This document shows, in pieces, positions 7,655-14,530 of a DNA stretch of 36,478 nucleotides. The number at the start of each line of letters is the position of its first letter. Positions within the stretch are counted from its first letter, which is position 1. A program made the translations under genes and the position numbers. The notes beneath the pieces are model-generated. The model was not told where the DNA came from. It saw nothing but the letters and a program-made list of their open reading frames with translations, and ran no database searches. The DNA comes from JAQVEM01 sp964601205 (GTDB lineage: Bacteria > Actinomycetota > Humimicrobiia > Humimicrobiales > Humimicrobiaceae): assembly GCA_964601205.1 (NCBI GenBank), contig CAZRML010000031.1, positions 1 through 36,478 on the forward strand. Direction: 5' to 3'.

Positions 7655-7939
7655 ATGAAGTATTATACCTGGAACAATGATAAAAATGAAAAGCTTAAAA
7701 AGGAAAGGGGTATCAGCTTTGAGGATGTTATCTATTATATGGAAAATGAAAAGTTGTGCGCCATATTAAAACATAAAAACCAGGTAAGATATCCTGGCCA
7801 AAAAATATATGTAGTTGAAATAAATAATTATGCATATCTTGTGCCTTTTGTTGAAACTGAAAAAGAAATATTTTTAAAAACAATTATTCCAAGCAGAAAG
7901 GCTACAAAAAAATATCTGGAGGAGCCAAATGAAATATAA
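7655..7939 (+). CDS. BrnT-like RelE-fold toxin, second type
   Basis: A predicted ribonuclease toxin of 94 residues starting MKYYTWNND at ATG 7655; the start is fixed by the promoter. The W-N-x-x-K-N-x-x-L-K-x-E-R-G-I-S-F-E-D-V opening is the BrnT/DUF497-like N-terminus. The centre has HKNQVRYPGQKIYVVEI and the end FLKTIIPSRKATKKYLEE, where the T-I-I-P-S-R-K block corresponds to R-I-I-S-x-R of classical BrnT. It clearly belongs to a different subfamily from the toxin at 6901, so the two are not a recent duplication. It overlaps its antitoxin by 11 bp, the same overlap as in the first pair. Confidence 0.8.
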   Translation: MKYYTWNNDKNEKLKKERGISFEDVIYYMENEKLCAILKHKNQVRYPGQKIYVVEINNYAYLVPFVETEKEIFLKTIIPSRKATKKYLEEPNEI

Positions 7940-8222
7940 ACTAAACAGTGAAGAAAAAGAAATACTGGATGACTATGAAAATAATGAGTATGTTGAAATA
8001 TCCGATATGGGAAAAGAAATAGAAAAACACACAGAATATGCCAAAGCCACATTTCTTAAAAATAAAAGAATAAATATACGCATATCTCAAAGAGATCTTG
8101 AATACATTCAGAGAAGAGCTCTTGAAGAAGGAATACCATATCAGACCTTAATAGCAAGTCTTATTCATAAATATATATCCGGAAAACTTGTTGAAAAAGA
8201 TAAGTTATTAATAAACCAATAA
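7929..8222 (+). CDS. CopG/BrnA-type antitoxin, second type
   Basis: A 97-residue partner of the upstream toxin. The ATG at 7929 has an excellent ribosome-binding site, GGAGGAG at 7918-7924, only 4 nt away, in contrast to the leaderless toxin start, so antitoxin translation may be stronger. The N-terminal half is acidic (EEKEILDDYENNEYVEI). The C-terminal half, KRINIRISQRDLEYIQRRA then EEGIPYQTLIASLIHKYISG, is the CopG-like ribbon-helix-helix block of the COG5304/COG3514 antitoxins: strand RINIRIS, helix, the G-x-P-Y-Q-T turn and a second helix. Likely binds the toxin and autoregulates. Confidence 0.8.
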   Translation: MKYKLNSEEKEILDDYENNEYVEISDMGKEIEKHTEYAKATFLKNKRINIRISQRDLEYIQRRALEEGIPYQTLIASLIHKYISGKLVEKDKLLINQ

Positions 8223-8278
8223 ATTCTGGTTTAAATAATTAAAGAATAATCAGATTTGCGAGACATACATACCGGAAT

Positions 8279-8323
8279 GGACGCCCCGGGTAGTAAAATT
8301 TCGAACCAATTTTTAGAGGAAAT
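8279..8323. repeat. dispersed island repeat, copy C (short)
   Basis: Matches the second part of copies A and B: AAAATTTCGAACCAATTTTT, then GAGGAAATT. It keeps the C/G-rich start GACGCCCCGGG, so on the minus strand it reads GGTTCGAAA...ACCCGGGGC, again like a tRNA T-loop and acceptor end. About 110 bp upstream of the DUF3267 gene. Confidence 0.5.
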
Positions 8324-8394
8324 TAATAAACCCCATAAATGTTTCAGTTATATATAACTTAAACAAATATAAATCATCCAATAGAATTTGAATT

Positions 8395-8422
8395 TTGGTA
8401 AAATAATAAATAATAATATTAT
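8395..8422 (+). promoter_or_regulatory. candidate promoter of the DUF3267 gene
   Basis: TTGGTA (8395-8400), a 16-bp spacer and TATTAT (8417-8422), with the ATG 9 nt further on and no Shine-Dalgarno sequence. Same leaderless geometry as the other island promoters, but the boxes are weaker. Confidence 0.45.
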
Positions 8423-8431
8423 TTAAAAATT

Positions 8432-9052
8432 ATGAGGGTAACAAGCAGACTACCAAAAACAGATAAGGCAAAACACCTATTTTTAATTAATAATAGATGG
8501 GAACCGTTAAAAGAGCCTAAAAATACCATCATAGCTATTCTGCTATCAATTCCATTAATGGCATTATGTGCTTTTATTTCATTGGGTATTATAAAAATAT
8601 TTAAAGACATTTCTCTGACAGATTATGGAATGAATATAGCTACCGGAAATATAAGCATTGAGTTTGAGTTTAATTTATTTTATATACTGGGCATACTATT
8701 ACTACTGATAATCCATGAAATTTTACATCTGATATTTATCCCTAATTTTATTAAATCCGATAAAACATATATCGGTATTGTCCCAGTTGGGGGATATGTA
8801 TATACAGAAGAGATATTGACAAAAAAAAGATACATTATTATTACTATTTTACCATTTATTACTATTTCAATAATATTGCCTACGGTATTAGGGTTATCAG
8901 GTCTTTTAAATCCACTTATAATATTTTTAATATTTCTAAATTCTATGAGTTCGGGAGTGGATATATTAACTTTAATTCTTATTTGTATACAGGTGCCTTC
9001 CGGGGCTAAGATAATAAGTAATGGTACCAATACCTACTGGAAAAAGCTTTAG
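8432..9052 (+). CDS. DUF3267 membrane zinc metalloprotease-like protein
   Basis: A 206-residue membrane protein with about five hydrophobic segments. The zinc motif HEILH (95-99) lies inside a transmembrane stretch, as in site-2-protease-like intramembrane proteases. The downstream segment SSGVDILTLILICIQVPSGA supplies the family's conserved G-D and P positions that would complete the metal site. This arrangement is typical of DUF3267. The function of the family is not known; cleavage of a membrane-bound regulator or toxin is possible. No obvious substrate is encoded next to it. It sits between the second toxin-antitoxin pair and tRNA-Leu, and shares the island's strand, composition and leaderless promoter. 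Confidence 0.75.
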   Translation: MRVTSRLPKTDKAKHLFLINNRWEPLKEPKNTIIAILLSIPLMALCAFISLGIIKIFKDISLTDYGMNIATGNISIEFEFNLFYILGILLLLIIHEILHLIFIPNFIKSDKTYIGIVPVGGYVYTEEILTKKRYIIITILPFITISIILPTVLGLSGLLNPLIIFLIFLNSMSSGVDILTLILICIQVPSGAKIISNGTNTYWKKL

Positions 9053-9106
9053 GATAAAGGATTAGAATGTTTAATTAGCTTTAAGATTTTTATGACATAG
9101 ATGTCT

Positions 9107-9196
9107 TACTGGCTGGGGAGGCAGGATTCGACCAATAAATTATTTATTTATAAATATATCAATATAAGTATTAATATAAGTATTAAGATGGTGCCC
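9107..9196. repeat. direct repeat X, right copy
   Basis: Matches 7378-7455 at both ends and through most of the AT-rich middle, with a short tandem insertion (ATATAAGTATTA repeated). The tRNA-tail fragment (9110-9133) has lost one A in the TTCGAA loop. The right end runs into the true 3' end of tRNA-Leu. The copies are 1,729 bp apart and bound the second toxin-antitoxin pair plus the DUF3267 gene. Confidence 0.8.
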
Positions 9197-9276
9197 GAGG
9201 CCGGAATCGAACCGGCACGAGGTAAAACCTCAACGGATTTTAAGTCCGTTGCGTCTACCAATTCCGCCACTCGGGC
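9189..9276 (-). tRNA. tRNA-Leu (anticodon UAA)
   Basis: A complete cloverleaf with a class II variable arm. The acceptor pair is GCCCGAG/CTCGGGC with discriminator A and encoded CCA. The anticodon stem is ACGGA/TCCGT around the loop CTTAAAA, giving TAA at 9242-9240. The variable arm is GAGG-TTTTA-CCTC, and the T-arm GCCGG-TTCGATT-CCGGC. It is 27 nt downstream of ppx on the same strand. Its 3' end borders the accessory island, a common integration hotspot. Confidence 0.95.
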
Positions 9277-9303
9277 ATCCTGTAAATTTGCTGAATTATA
9301 TTA

Positions 9304-10248
9304 TCAGAAATCAACCAGGGTGTAAATAATCCCGTCTAAAATATCTTTCTCACTAACATTAATATATTTATAACCCAGCAGTTCCAGCACCTCTATAATT
9401 ATTGATACGCCACCAATTATTACATCCGCTCTTCCGGCATCAACCCCGGCCACTTTTTTCCTATCTTCAAGATTTAGACCGCAAAGAAATTTATATATTT
9501 CATCAATCCTTTTGAGGCTCAATACATGACCATGTATCATCTCACTATTATATTTATCTAATTCCAGGTCAATTGCAGCAAGAGTGGTTATGGTTCCTGC
9601 TACTCCTATTACAGCGCCGATTTTGAAATTTTTTATTTTACTGATAGTGCCATTAACTTTTCCCCTGACATAATAATGCATCTTATTTAATCTCCCTGCA
9701 TCAGGCACATCTGAATCAATATATTTCTCACTAAGATTCACACAACCTATACCCACACTCTCAATAAGGTCCGTGTTACAGTTTATATCACCCAGTATAA
9801 ACTCGCTGCTTCCTCCTCCAACATCCACAACTAAAATTTTTGATTCTGACTTATAGCTACTGCGCACGCTATCCAGACCCACACCCTTAACAGCGCCATA
9901 GAAGCTCAGGCGGGCTTCTTCACTCTCCCCTACAATATCAACACTTATCCCCGGATTTTCTTCCACCATTGATACAAACTCTCTACTGTTTGATGCTCTC
10001 CTTAAAGCGCTGGTCCCAACAGCCCTGTATTTTTTTACACCATTTTTTTTCATTAGCTTACCGTAGATTATAAGGGTATCCAGAGTTTTCTTAGCTGAAT
10101 CTTCAGAAATAGTATTATTATCGTTAAGTCCCCTACCCAGACGCGTTATTTCCATTTTTCTTTCCAGGGGAAAGAACTTATTATTACGATAATCTTCTAT
10201 CAGCAACCTGGTGGAATTGGTGCCTATATCAATAGCTGCCAGTTTCAT
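9304..10248 (-). CDS. ppx: Ppx/GppA family exopolyphosphatase
   Basis: Hydrolyses polyphosphate and/or pppGpp in the cytoplasm. The 314-residue length is that of the short, single-catalytic-module form common in Gram-positive bacteria. The actin-like ATPase fold is shown by the phosphate-1 motif AAIDIGTNSTRLLI (4-17), the conserved GTSALRRA segment, the ESEEARLSFYG loop and the second phosphate motif VVDVGGGSSEF; GVAGTITTLAAI is the adenosine-type motif. Nothing catalytic seems missing. The gene is downstream of ftsB and upstream of tRNA-Leu on the same strand. In Actinomycetota eno, ftsB and ppx are neighbours; here eno lies about 20 kb away and the DUF501 gene usually between ftsB and ppx is absent. 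Confidence 0.9.
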   Translation of the reverse strand: MKLAAIDIGTNSTRLLIEDYRNNKFFPLERKMEITRLGRGLNDNNTISEDSAKKTLDTLIIYGKLMKKNGVKKYRAVGTSALRRASNSREFVSMVEENPGISVDIVGESEEARLSFYGAVKGVGLDSVRSSYKSESKILVVDVGGGSSEFILGDINCNTDLIESVGIGCVNLSEKYIDSDVPDAGRLNKMHYYVRGKVNGTISKIKNFKIGAVIGVAGTITTLAAIDLELDKYNSEMIHGHVLSLKRIDEIYKFLCGLNLEDRKKVAGVDAGRADVIIGGVSIIIEVLELLGYKYINVSEKDILDGIIYTLVDF

Positions 10249-10313
10249 CTAATATAATTATTATTTAATATTCTTTATACTCAGCGGTTGAGCACTAATT
10301 TTCAGACCTTTGA

Positions 10314-10742
10314 TCAATCACCTTTTATTTCATTATTATAAAAAAGCTTTATATTCTCCCACAGATCATAACCAGAATATTCTACTCCACCGGATGATTG
10401 ACTGCTGCTTTCAGATTCTATTTTTGATGCATCGTCTTCTGTAATTACAGAAACATTGGTCTCATTACCGGTAGTCATATTAAATTGCTTCCTTGCCTCT
10501 AGCTCTATGGCCTCTTCCTCATACAAACTTTTCTCAAGGGCTAAAAGTTCAATATTTTCATTTCTGTACCAGTTTAATTTTTCTTCCAGTTCTACAAGCT
10601 TTTCTCTCTTCTCAACAATATCTTTTATCTGATTAATCGAGGTTAAGATTGCAACAGCTATAAAAACCAGAAAGATGATTATTGAAATATTTACTTTAGC
10701 TTTTCTAGAGAGTCTACTTACTATTTTTACGTTATTACTCAT
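10314..10742 (-). CDS. ftsB: FtsB/DivIC septum formation protein
   Basis: A bitopic division protein that links FtsL and FtsQ/DivIB in the divisome. It has 142 residues: a short basic cytoplasmic N-terminus, one transmembrane helix (about 19-38, NISIIIFLVFIAVAILTS), then a heptad-patterned coiled coil (about 45-85, rich in Glu, Leu and Lys), and a Ser/Glu-rich extracellular tail. The sequence EEEAIELEARKQFNM corresponds to the family's E-x-x-AR-x-x-x-x-x-x-x-GE end of the coiled coil. The tail of about 60 residues is longer than in Bacillus DivIC, as in actinobacterial versions. It is 65 bp upstream of ppx and divergent from the ktr pair. An A-rich stretch with TATAAA immediately precedes the ATG. 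Confidence 0.8.
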   Translation of the reverse strand: MSNNVKIVSRLSRKAKVNISIIIFLVFIAVAILTSINQIKDIVEKREKLVELEEKLNWYRNENIELLALEKSLYEEEAIELEARKQFNMTTGNETNVSVITEDDASKIESESSSQSSGGVEYSGYDLWENIKLFYNNEIKGD

Positions 10743-10824
10743 TTTTTATATTTTTTGCTACTTTTTTATTGTTTGATACCACTTTAAATAATCTTTATAA
10801 CAGAAGCACAGTCGTCTGAAATTA

Positions 10825-10850
10825 ATGTTATATTTATATAAATATAACAT
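10825..10850. repeat. perfect 26-bp palindrome in the ftsB-ktrB intergenic region
   Basis: ATGTTATATTTAT is followed directly by its exact complement ATAAATATAACAT. It lies in the 264-bp divergent region, 82 bp from ftsB and about 155 bp before ktrB. A candidate operator, or simply an AT-rich cruciform; there is no T-run typical of a terminator. Confidence 0.6.
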
Positions 10851-11006
10851 ATTATAAAATAATATCAGTATTTGTAAATTTTGTTAATATTTTATAAATT
10901 AACCCAAAAAAAATTAAGTTGTTGTCTTTAATTCCCAATTCAACTAAAATATCAGGTTATATGTTTTATATATTAATTTTATTTAATAATTTAACGCAAG
11001 AATATA

Positions 11007-12353
11007 ATGAAAGAAATACCCTTATTTTCTTCCAGGACTCAAAATAAAATCGCCAGACAGGTTCTACTTGGTTTTGCTACAGCTATATTTATTGGCTCAC
11101 TTGTTCTCCTGATTCCCCAGATGACCACGGGTGGGACAATTAGTTATATAGATTCTCTCTTTGCTTCAACCTCTGCTATATGTGTGACAGGTCTGATTGT
11201 CCAGGATACGCCCACTTTCTTTACTGACCTGGGAAAAATTGTCTTACTTATTTTGATACAGATTGGCGGACTGGGAATTATGACCGTCGGGTCCATCTTT
11301 GGATTAATTCTGGGAAGAAAAATACATATCAGAGATAAATTTTATATCAATTCCAGCTTTGGTACCAGTCAATCATTTAGCGCCTCTAAATTTTTTATGG
11401 TAATAGCCGGAACAACTTTTACCATAGAATTTATTGGATTTATTATTATGACCGCTATCTTTTACTTTAAACACCTGTATACCTTTAAAACATCCATGAC
11501 TTTCAGCCTGTTCCATACTGTAAGTGCGTTCAATAATGCCGGTTTTTCTTTATATTCTAACAGCCTGGAGAGTTTCAGCTCTGATGTCCCGCTTAATCTT
11601 ATATTCATGGTATTAATAGTACTGGGAGGATTGGGTTTTCCCGTAATCTCAGAAATAATCACCTTAAAAAAAGTAAGACATCTTTCACTGCACGCTAAAG
11701 TGGTGTTATCTGCTACCGCAATTCTTATTTTAACGGGAACAGTTATGTTTTTAATTCTTGAATTTAATAATCCGGAATCTATTGCAAATAAATCACTACC
11801 AATCAAGCTTCTGGCCAGCTTTTTTCAGTCAATCACATCCAGAACAGCCGGCTTTAACACCATGGATATTGCCAGTTTAAACCCTGCTACCGCTCTGGTC
11901 ATCATCCTTCTAATGTTTATAGGAGCTTCACCGGGTGGCACAGGTGGCGGGATTAAAACTACAACCTTCGTTACTGTTGCCGCAGCAGGCTTAAGATCAA
12001 TCAGGAGAAGAAATCAAGTTACCATATTTAAAAGAAAACTTCCTGCGAGTTTGATCTACAGAGCTCTATCCCTTACCATTACAGCAATAGTATTAATTAT
12101 AATATCAACTATCGGGATACTGGCATTTGAAAATTATTCCTTAAAAGAAGTTTTATTTGAAGTAGTATCGGCATTCGGTACTGTGGGTTTGAGTACCAGA
12201 ATCACACCAGCACTTTCTATACCCAGCAAGATAATATTGATAGTGACCATGTTTATTGGTAGAATTGGTATCAGTACTTTATCAGTAGCTATCGCTATCA
12301 GGGGTGTGGTAAATAAAATGACATACCCGGAAGAAAATATAACTATCGGATAA
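11007..12353 (+). CDS. ktrB: TrkH/KtrB potassium channel subunit
   Basis: The membrane subunit of a K+ (or Na+/K+) uptake system, 448 residues, the short KtrB/NtpJ length rather than the longer TrkH. Four M1-P-M2 repeats are recognisable from their pore loops: TSAICVTGL (55-63), SAFNNAGFS, SITSRTAGFNT and VSAFGTVGLST, each with the filter Gly. GASPGGTGGGIKTTT is the intramembrane-gate region of the third repeat. The downstream RCK protein, 4 nt away, would be its regulatory ring. No Shine-Dalgarno sequence precedes the ATG. I found no c-di-AMP riboswitch signature, although such elements often precede ktrAB in Firmicutes. Confidence 0.9.
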   Translation: MKEIPLFSSRTQNKIARQVLLGFATAIFIGSLVLLIPQMTTGGTISYIDSLFASTSAICVTGLIVQDTPTFFTDLGKIVLLILIQIGGLGIMTVGSIFGLILGRKIHIRDKFYINSSFGTSQSFSASKFFMVIAGTTFTIEFIGFIIMTAIFYFKHLYTFKTSMTFSLFHTVSAFNNAGFSLYSNSLESFSSDVPLNLIFMVLIVLGGLGFPVISEIITLKKVRHLSLHAKVVLSATAILILTGTVMFLILEFNNPESIANKSLPIKLLASFFQSITSRTAGFNTMDIASLNPATALVIILLMFIGASPGGTGGGIKTTTFVTVAAAGLRSIRRRNQVTIFKRKLPASLIYRALSLTITAIVLIIISTIGILAFENYSLKEVLFEVVSAFGTVGLSTRITPALSIPSKIILIVTMFIGRIGISTLSVAIAIRGVVNKMTYPEENITIG

Positions 12354-12357
12354 AAAA

Positions 12358-13020
12358 ATGAAAAAACAATTTTTAGTAATAGGTCTTGGAAGGTTTGGCG
12401 TAAGTGTTGCCGGAACATTAACCGAATCCGGGCACAGTGTGGTAGGGATAGATCAGTCTGAAGACAGAATTCAGAGAGTTTCCGAACAAATAGCAGATGT
12501 TATAAAATGTGACGCCACAGATGCAGATATACTGGAGTCAATGGGCATTTCCGATTATGAAGCAGTACTCGTATGCATCGGGGAGAAATATATTCAAAAC
12601 TCAATACTGGTAACCCTACTGCTTAAAGAGAAAGGAGCAAAAAAAATAATTGCCAAGGCGGGTACCAGAACACAGGGAAGAGTCCTCTCTAAAGTTGGGG
12701 CGGATATTATAGTATATCCGGAAAAAGATATGGGAGAGAGAGTCGCAAGAAGCCTGGTAAGCACCAATATTATTGACTTTCTGAGGGTGAGCTCGGACGT
12801 AAGTATAATTGAGATACCCACACCCGAGCTGATGGTGGAAAAAACACTGATAGAATTAAATTTGAGAAATAAATACGGTGTTACCATAATAAGTATAAAA
12901 AAGAAAGATAATGAAATTATAGCTCCTCCTGATATTAACTACAGATTTCAAAAAGACGATGTACTGACATTAATAGGTGAAGATAAACTTCTGAAAAAAC
13001 TAAGGTTTACTGAAGACTAA
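12358..13020 (+). CDS. ktrA: TrkA/KtrA RCK potassium-uptake regulator
   Basis: A cytoplasmic gating subunit of 220 residues with one RCK_N and one RCK_C domain, the KtrA size. The Rossmann motif GLGRFG (9-14) is followed by the acidic residue at the end of strand 2 (GID, Asp32) that binds the nucleotide ribose (ATP/ADP or NAD). Residues 30-130 complete RCK_N (CDATDADILES, VLVCIGE). The C-terminal domain from about 140 has the GVTIISIKKKD and DVLTLIGED strands typical of RCK_C, where c-di-AMP binds in Firmicutes homologues. It starts 4 nt after ktrB and is co-transcribed with it. It converges with pyk across 46 bp. Confidence 0.9.
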   Translation: MKKQFLVIGLGRFGVSVAGTLTESGHSVVGIDQSEDRIQRVSEQIADVIKCDATDADILESMGISDYEAVLVCIGEKYIQNSILVTLLLKEKGAKKIIAKAGTRTQGRVLSKVGADIIVYPEKDMGERVARSLVSTNIIDFLRVSSDVSIIEIPTPELMVEKTLIELNLRNKYGVTIISIKKKDNEIIAPPDINYRFQKDDVLTLIGEDKLLKKLRFTED

Positions 13021-13066
13021 GAAAACATTAAATAAAATAATAAATATATCCGTATCCGGTAAAACT

Positions 13067-14530
13067 TTATTCCACTTCTATAACATTTATAAAGTTTGTG
13101 CTCCCCGGTTTATTTACCATTACACCCCCTGTGATAACAACTCTGTCTCCGGTATCTACGTACTTAAGCTTTTTTGAAACATCTATGGATTTCTTAATCA
13201 TGGTATCAATATTTTTTGCTATCTCTGTTTTTACCGGTATAACACCCCAGCTTATCATTAGCTGTCTTACTATCCAATCGTTGGCGCTCGCCCCAATTAT
13301 CATACTTTTCGGCTTATTTTTAGAAACCTGTCTTGCTGTATGCCCCGATTCGGTAGATGAGATAATGGCCCTTGCATTTAATATCCTTGCAACTTCCACA
13401 GCGGCAAAACTTATCGCATCTGTGATAGTTTCATGGTAAATTCCTGTTTTCTTTCTCTCAATGGCACTATTTCGTGCCAGTACCTCATAATCCAGCGAGA
13501 CTTCGGTTTTTTTTATTATTTTGACCATCATTTCCAGAGATTCCAGTGGATACTTGCCTATGGCAGTTTCACCTGAAAGCATAACTGCATCCGACCCATC
13601 TATTATTGCATTGGCCACGTCACTTACTTCAGCTCTGGTTGGCCTGGGATTTCTTATCATGGAATCCAGCATCTGCGTGGCGGTTATCACCGGCTTGCCC
13701 GCCATATTCGCTTTCTTTATAAAACATTTTTGAAGATTGGGAATATCTTCAGCATCAATTTCAATCCCGAGATCCCCTCTCGCCACCATAATAGCATCCG
13801 CTGAATTCAATATATGATCAAAATTTTTTACGGCTTCATGCTTCTCAATCTTGGCTATAATCATCGCATGCCCGTTCTTTTTTTGCATTATCTCCTTGAT
13901 TTTTTCAACATCACCGGCATCCCTGACAAAAGACTGTGCTATGAAATCTACTCCCAGCTTTATGCCCATATCCAGGAATTCTATATCTTTTTCGGTAACC
14001 GAATCTGCGCTGATGGTAACCCCGGGTAAATTAATACCTTTATATGATCTAAGCAAACCCCCTGTTACAACCTCGCAAATAGCAATATTCTCCTGTTTTT
14101 TAATTTCAAGTACTTCACACTCAATGAGGCCATCGTCAATAAAAATGCTGGCACCTTCTTTAATATCATCAATAAAACTACCGTAAGTAACCTTTACTAT
14201 GGCAACTATATCCTTATCAATCCCTGGGCAGCCCGGAGAATAATTATCACCCGTGGTAAAAATTATCTTCTGCCCCCTGCATAAATTTAAATTATTTTCC
14301 AGCTTACCAATTCTTATTTTTGGACCCTGAAGGTCCAACATTATTGCGGTATTTTTTTTGAGTTCCTGTGAAATTTCCCTTATTCCTCTTACAATTTCGA
14401 TAACTTCTTTAGAATCACTATGAGAAGCATTAATACGGGCTATATCCATCCCGCGGTTTATCATACGTTTTAGAATCTTTTTATCCCTGGTTGCCGGACC
14501 AATGGTACAGACTATCTTGGTTTTTCTCAT
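13067..14530 (-). CDS. pyk: pyruvate kinase
   Basis: Phosphoenolpyruvate + ADP to pyruvate + ATP, the last step of glycolysis. At 487 residues it is the standard three-domain enzyme without the extra C-terminal PEP-utiliser domain of Bacillus. Motifs are TIGPATRD at the start, MLDLQGPKIRIG (substrate and K+ site), the catalytic lysine strand IIAKIEKHEA, the metal-binding VARGDLGIEI, and the signature TATQMLDSM-x-x-NPRPTRAEVSDVANA. The C-terminal allosteric domain carries SSTESGHTARQVSKNKP. Its ATG overlaps the mazG stop as ATGA (14527-14530), so translation is coupled to the mfd-parvulin-mazG operon, an unusual partner set for pyk. Confidence 0.95.
   Translation of the reverse strand: MRKTKIVCTIGPATRDKKILKRMINRGMDIARINASHSDSKEVIEIVRGIREISQELKKNTAIMLDLQGPKIRIGKLENNLNLCRGQKIIFTTGDNYSPGCPGIDKDIVAIVKVTYGSFIDDIKEGASIFIDDGLIECEVLEIKKQENIAICEVVTGGLLRSYKGINLPGVTISADSVTEKDIEFLDMGIKLGVDFIAQSFVRDAGDVEKIKEIMQKKNGHAMIIAKIEKHEAVKNFDHILNSADAIMVARGDLGIEIDAEDIPNLQKCFIKKANMAGKPVITATQMLDSMIRNPRPTRAEVSDVANAIIDGSDAVMLSGETAIGKYPLESLEMMVKIIKKTEVSLDYEVLARNSAIERKKTGIYHETITDAISFAAVEVARILNARAIISSTESGHTARQVSKNKPKSMIIGASANDWIVRQLMISWGVIPVKTEIAKNIDTMIKKSIDVSKKLKYVDTGDRVVITGGVMVNKPGSTNFINVIEVE

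Noticed and set aside
5186..8431. Integron attC sites
   Set aside because: The spacers are cassette-like, but I find no paired GTTRRRY/RYYYAAC core sites and no integron integrase in the window.
9101..9325. Open frame on + across tRNA-Leu
   Set aside because: Its translation is the antisense of the tRNA (the familiar VPEAGIEPAR-type tRNA artefact).
10743..11006. c-di-AMP (ydaO/yuaA) riboswitch before ktrB
   Set aside because: Expected from Firmicutes ktrAB genes, but none of the conserved GA-rich blocks is present in this AT-rich spacer.
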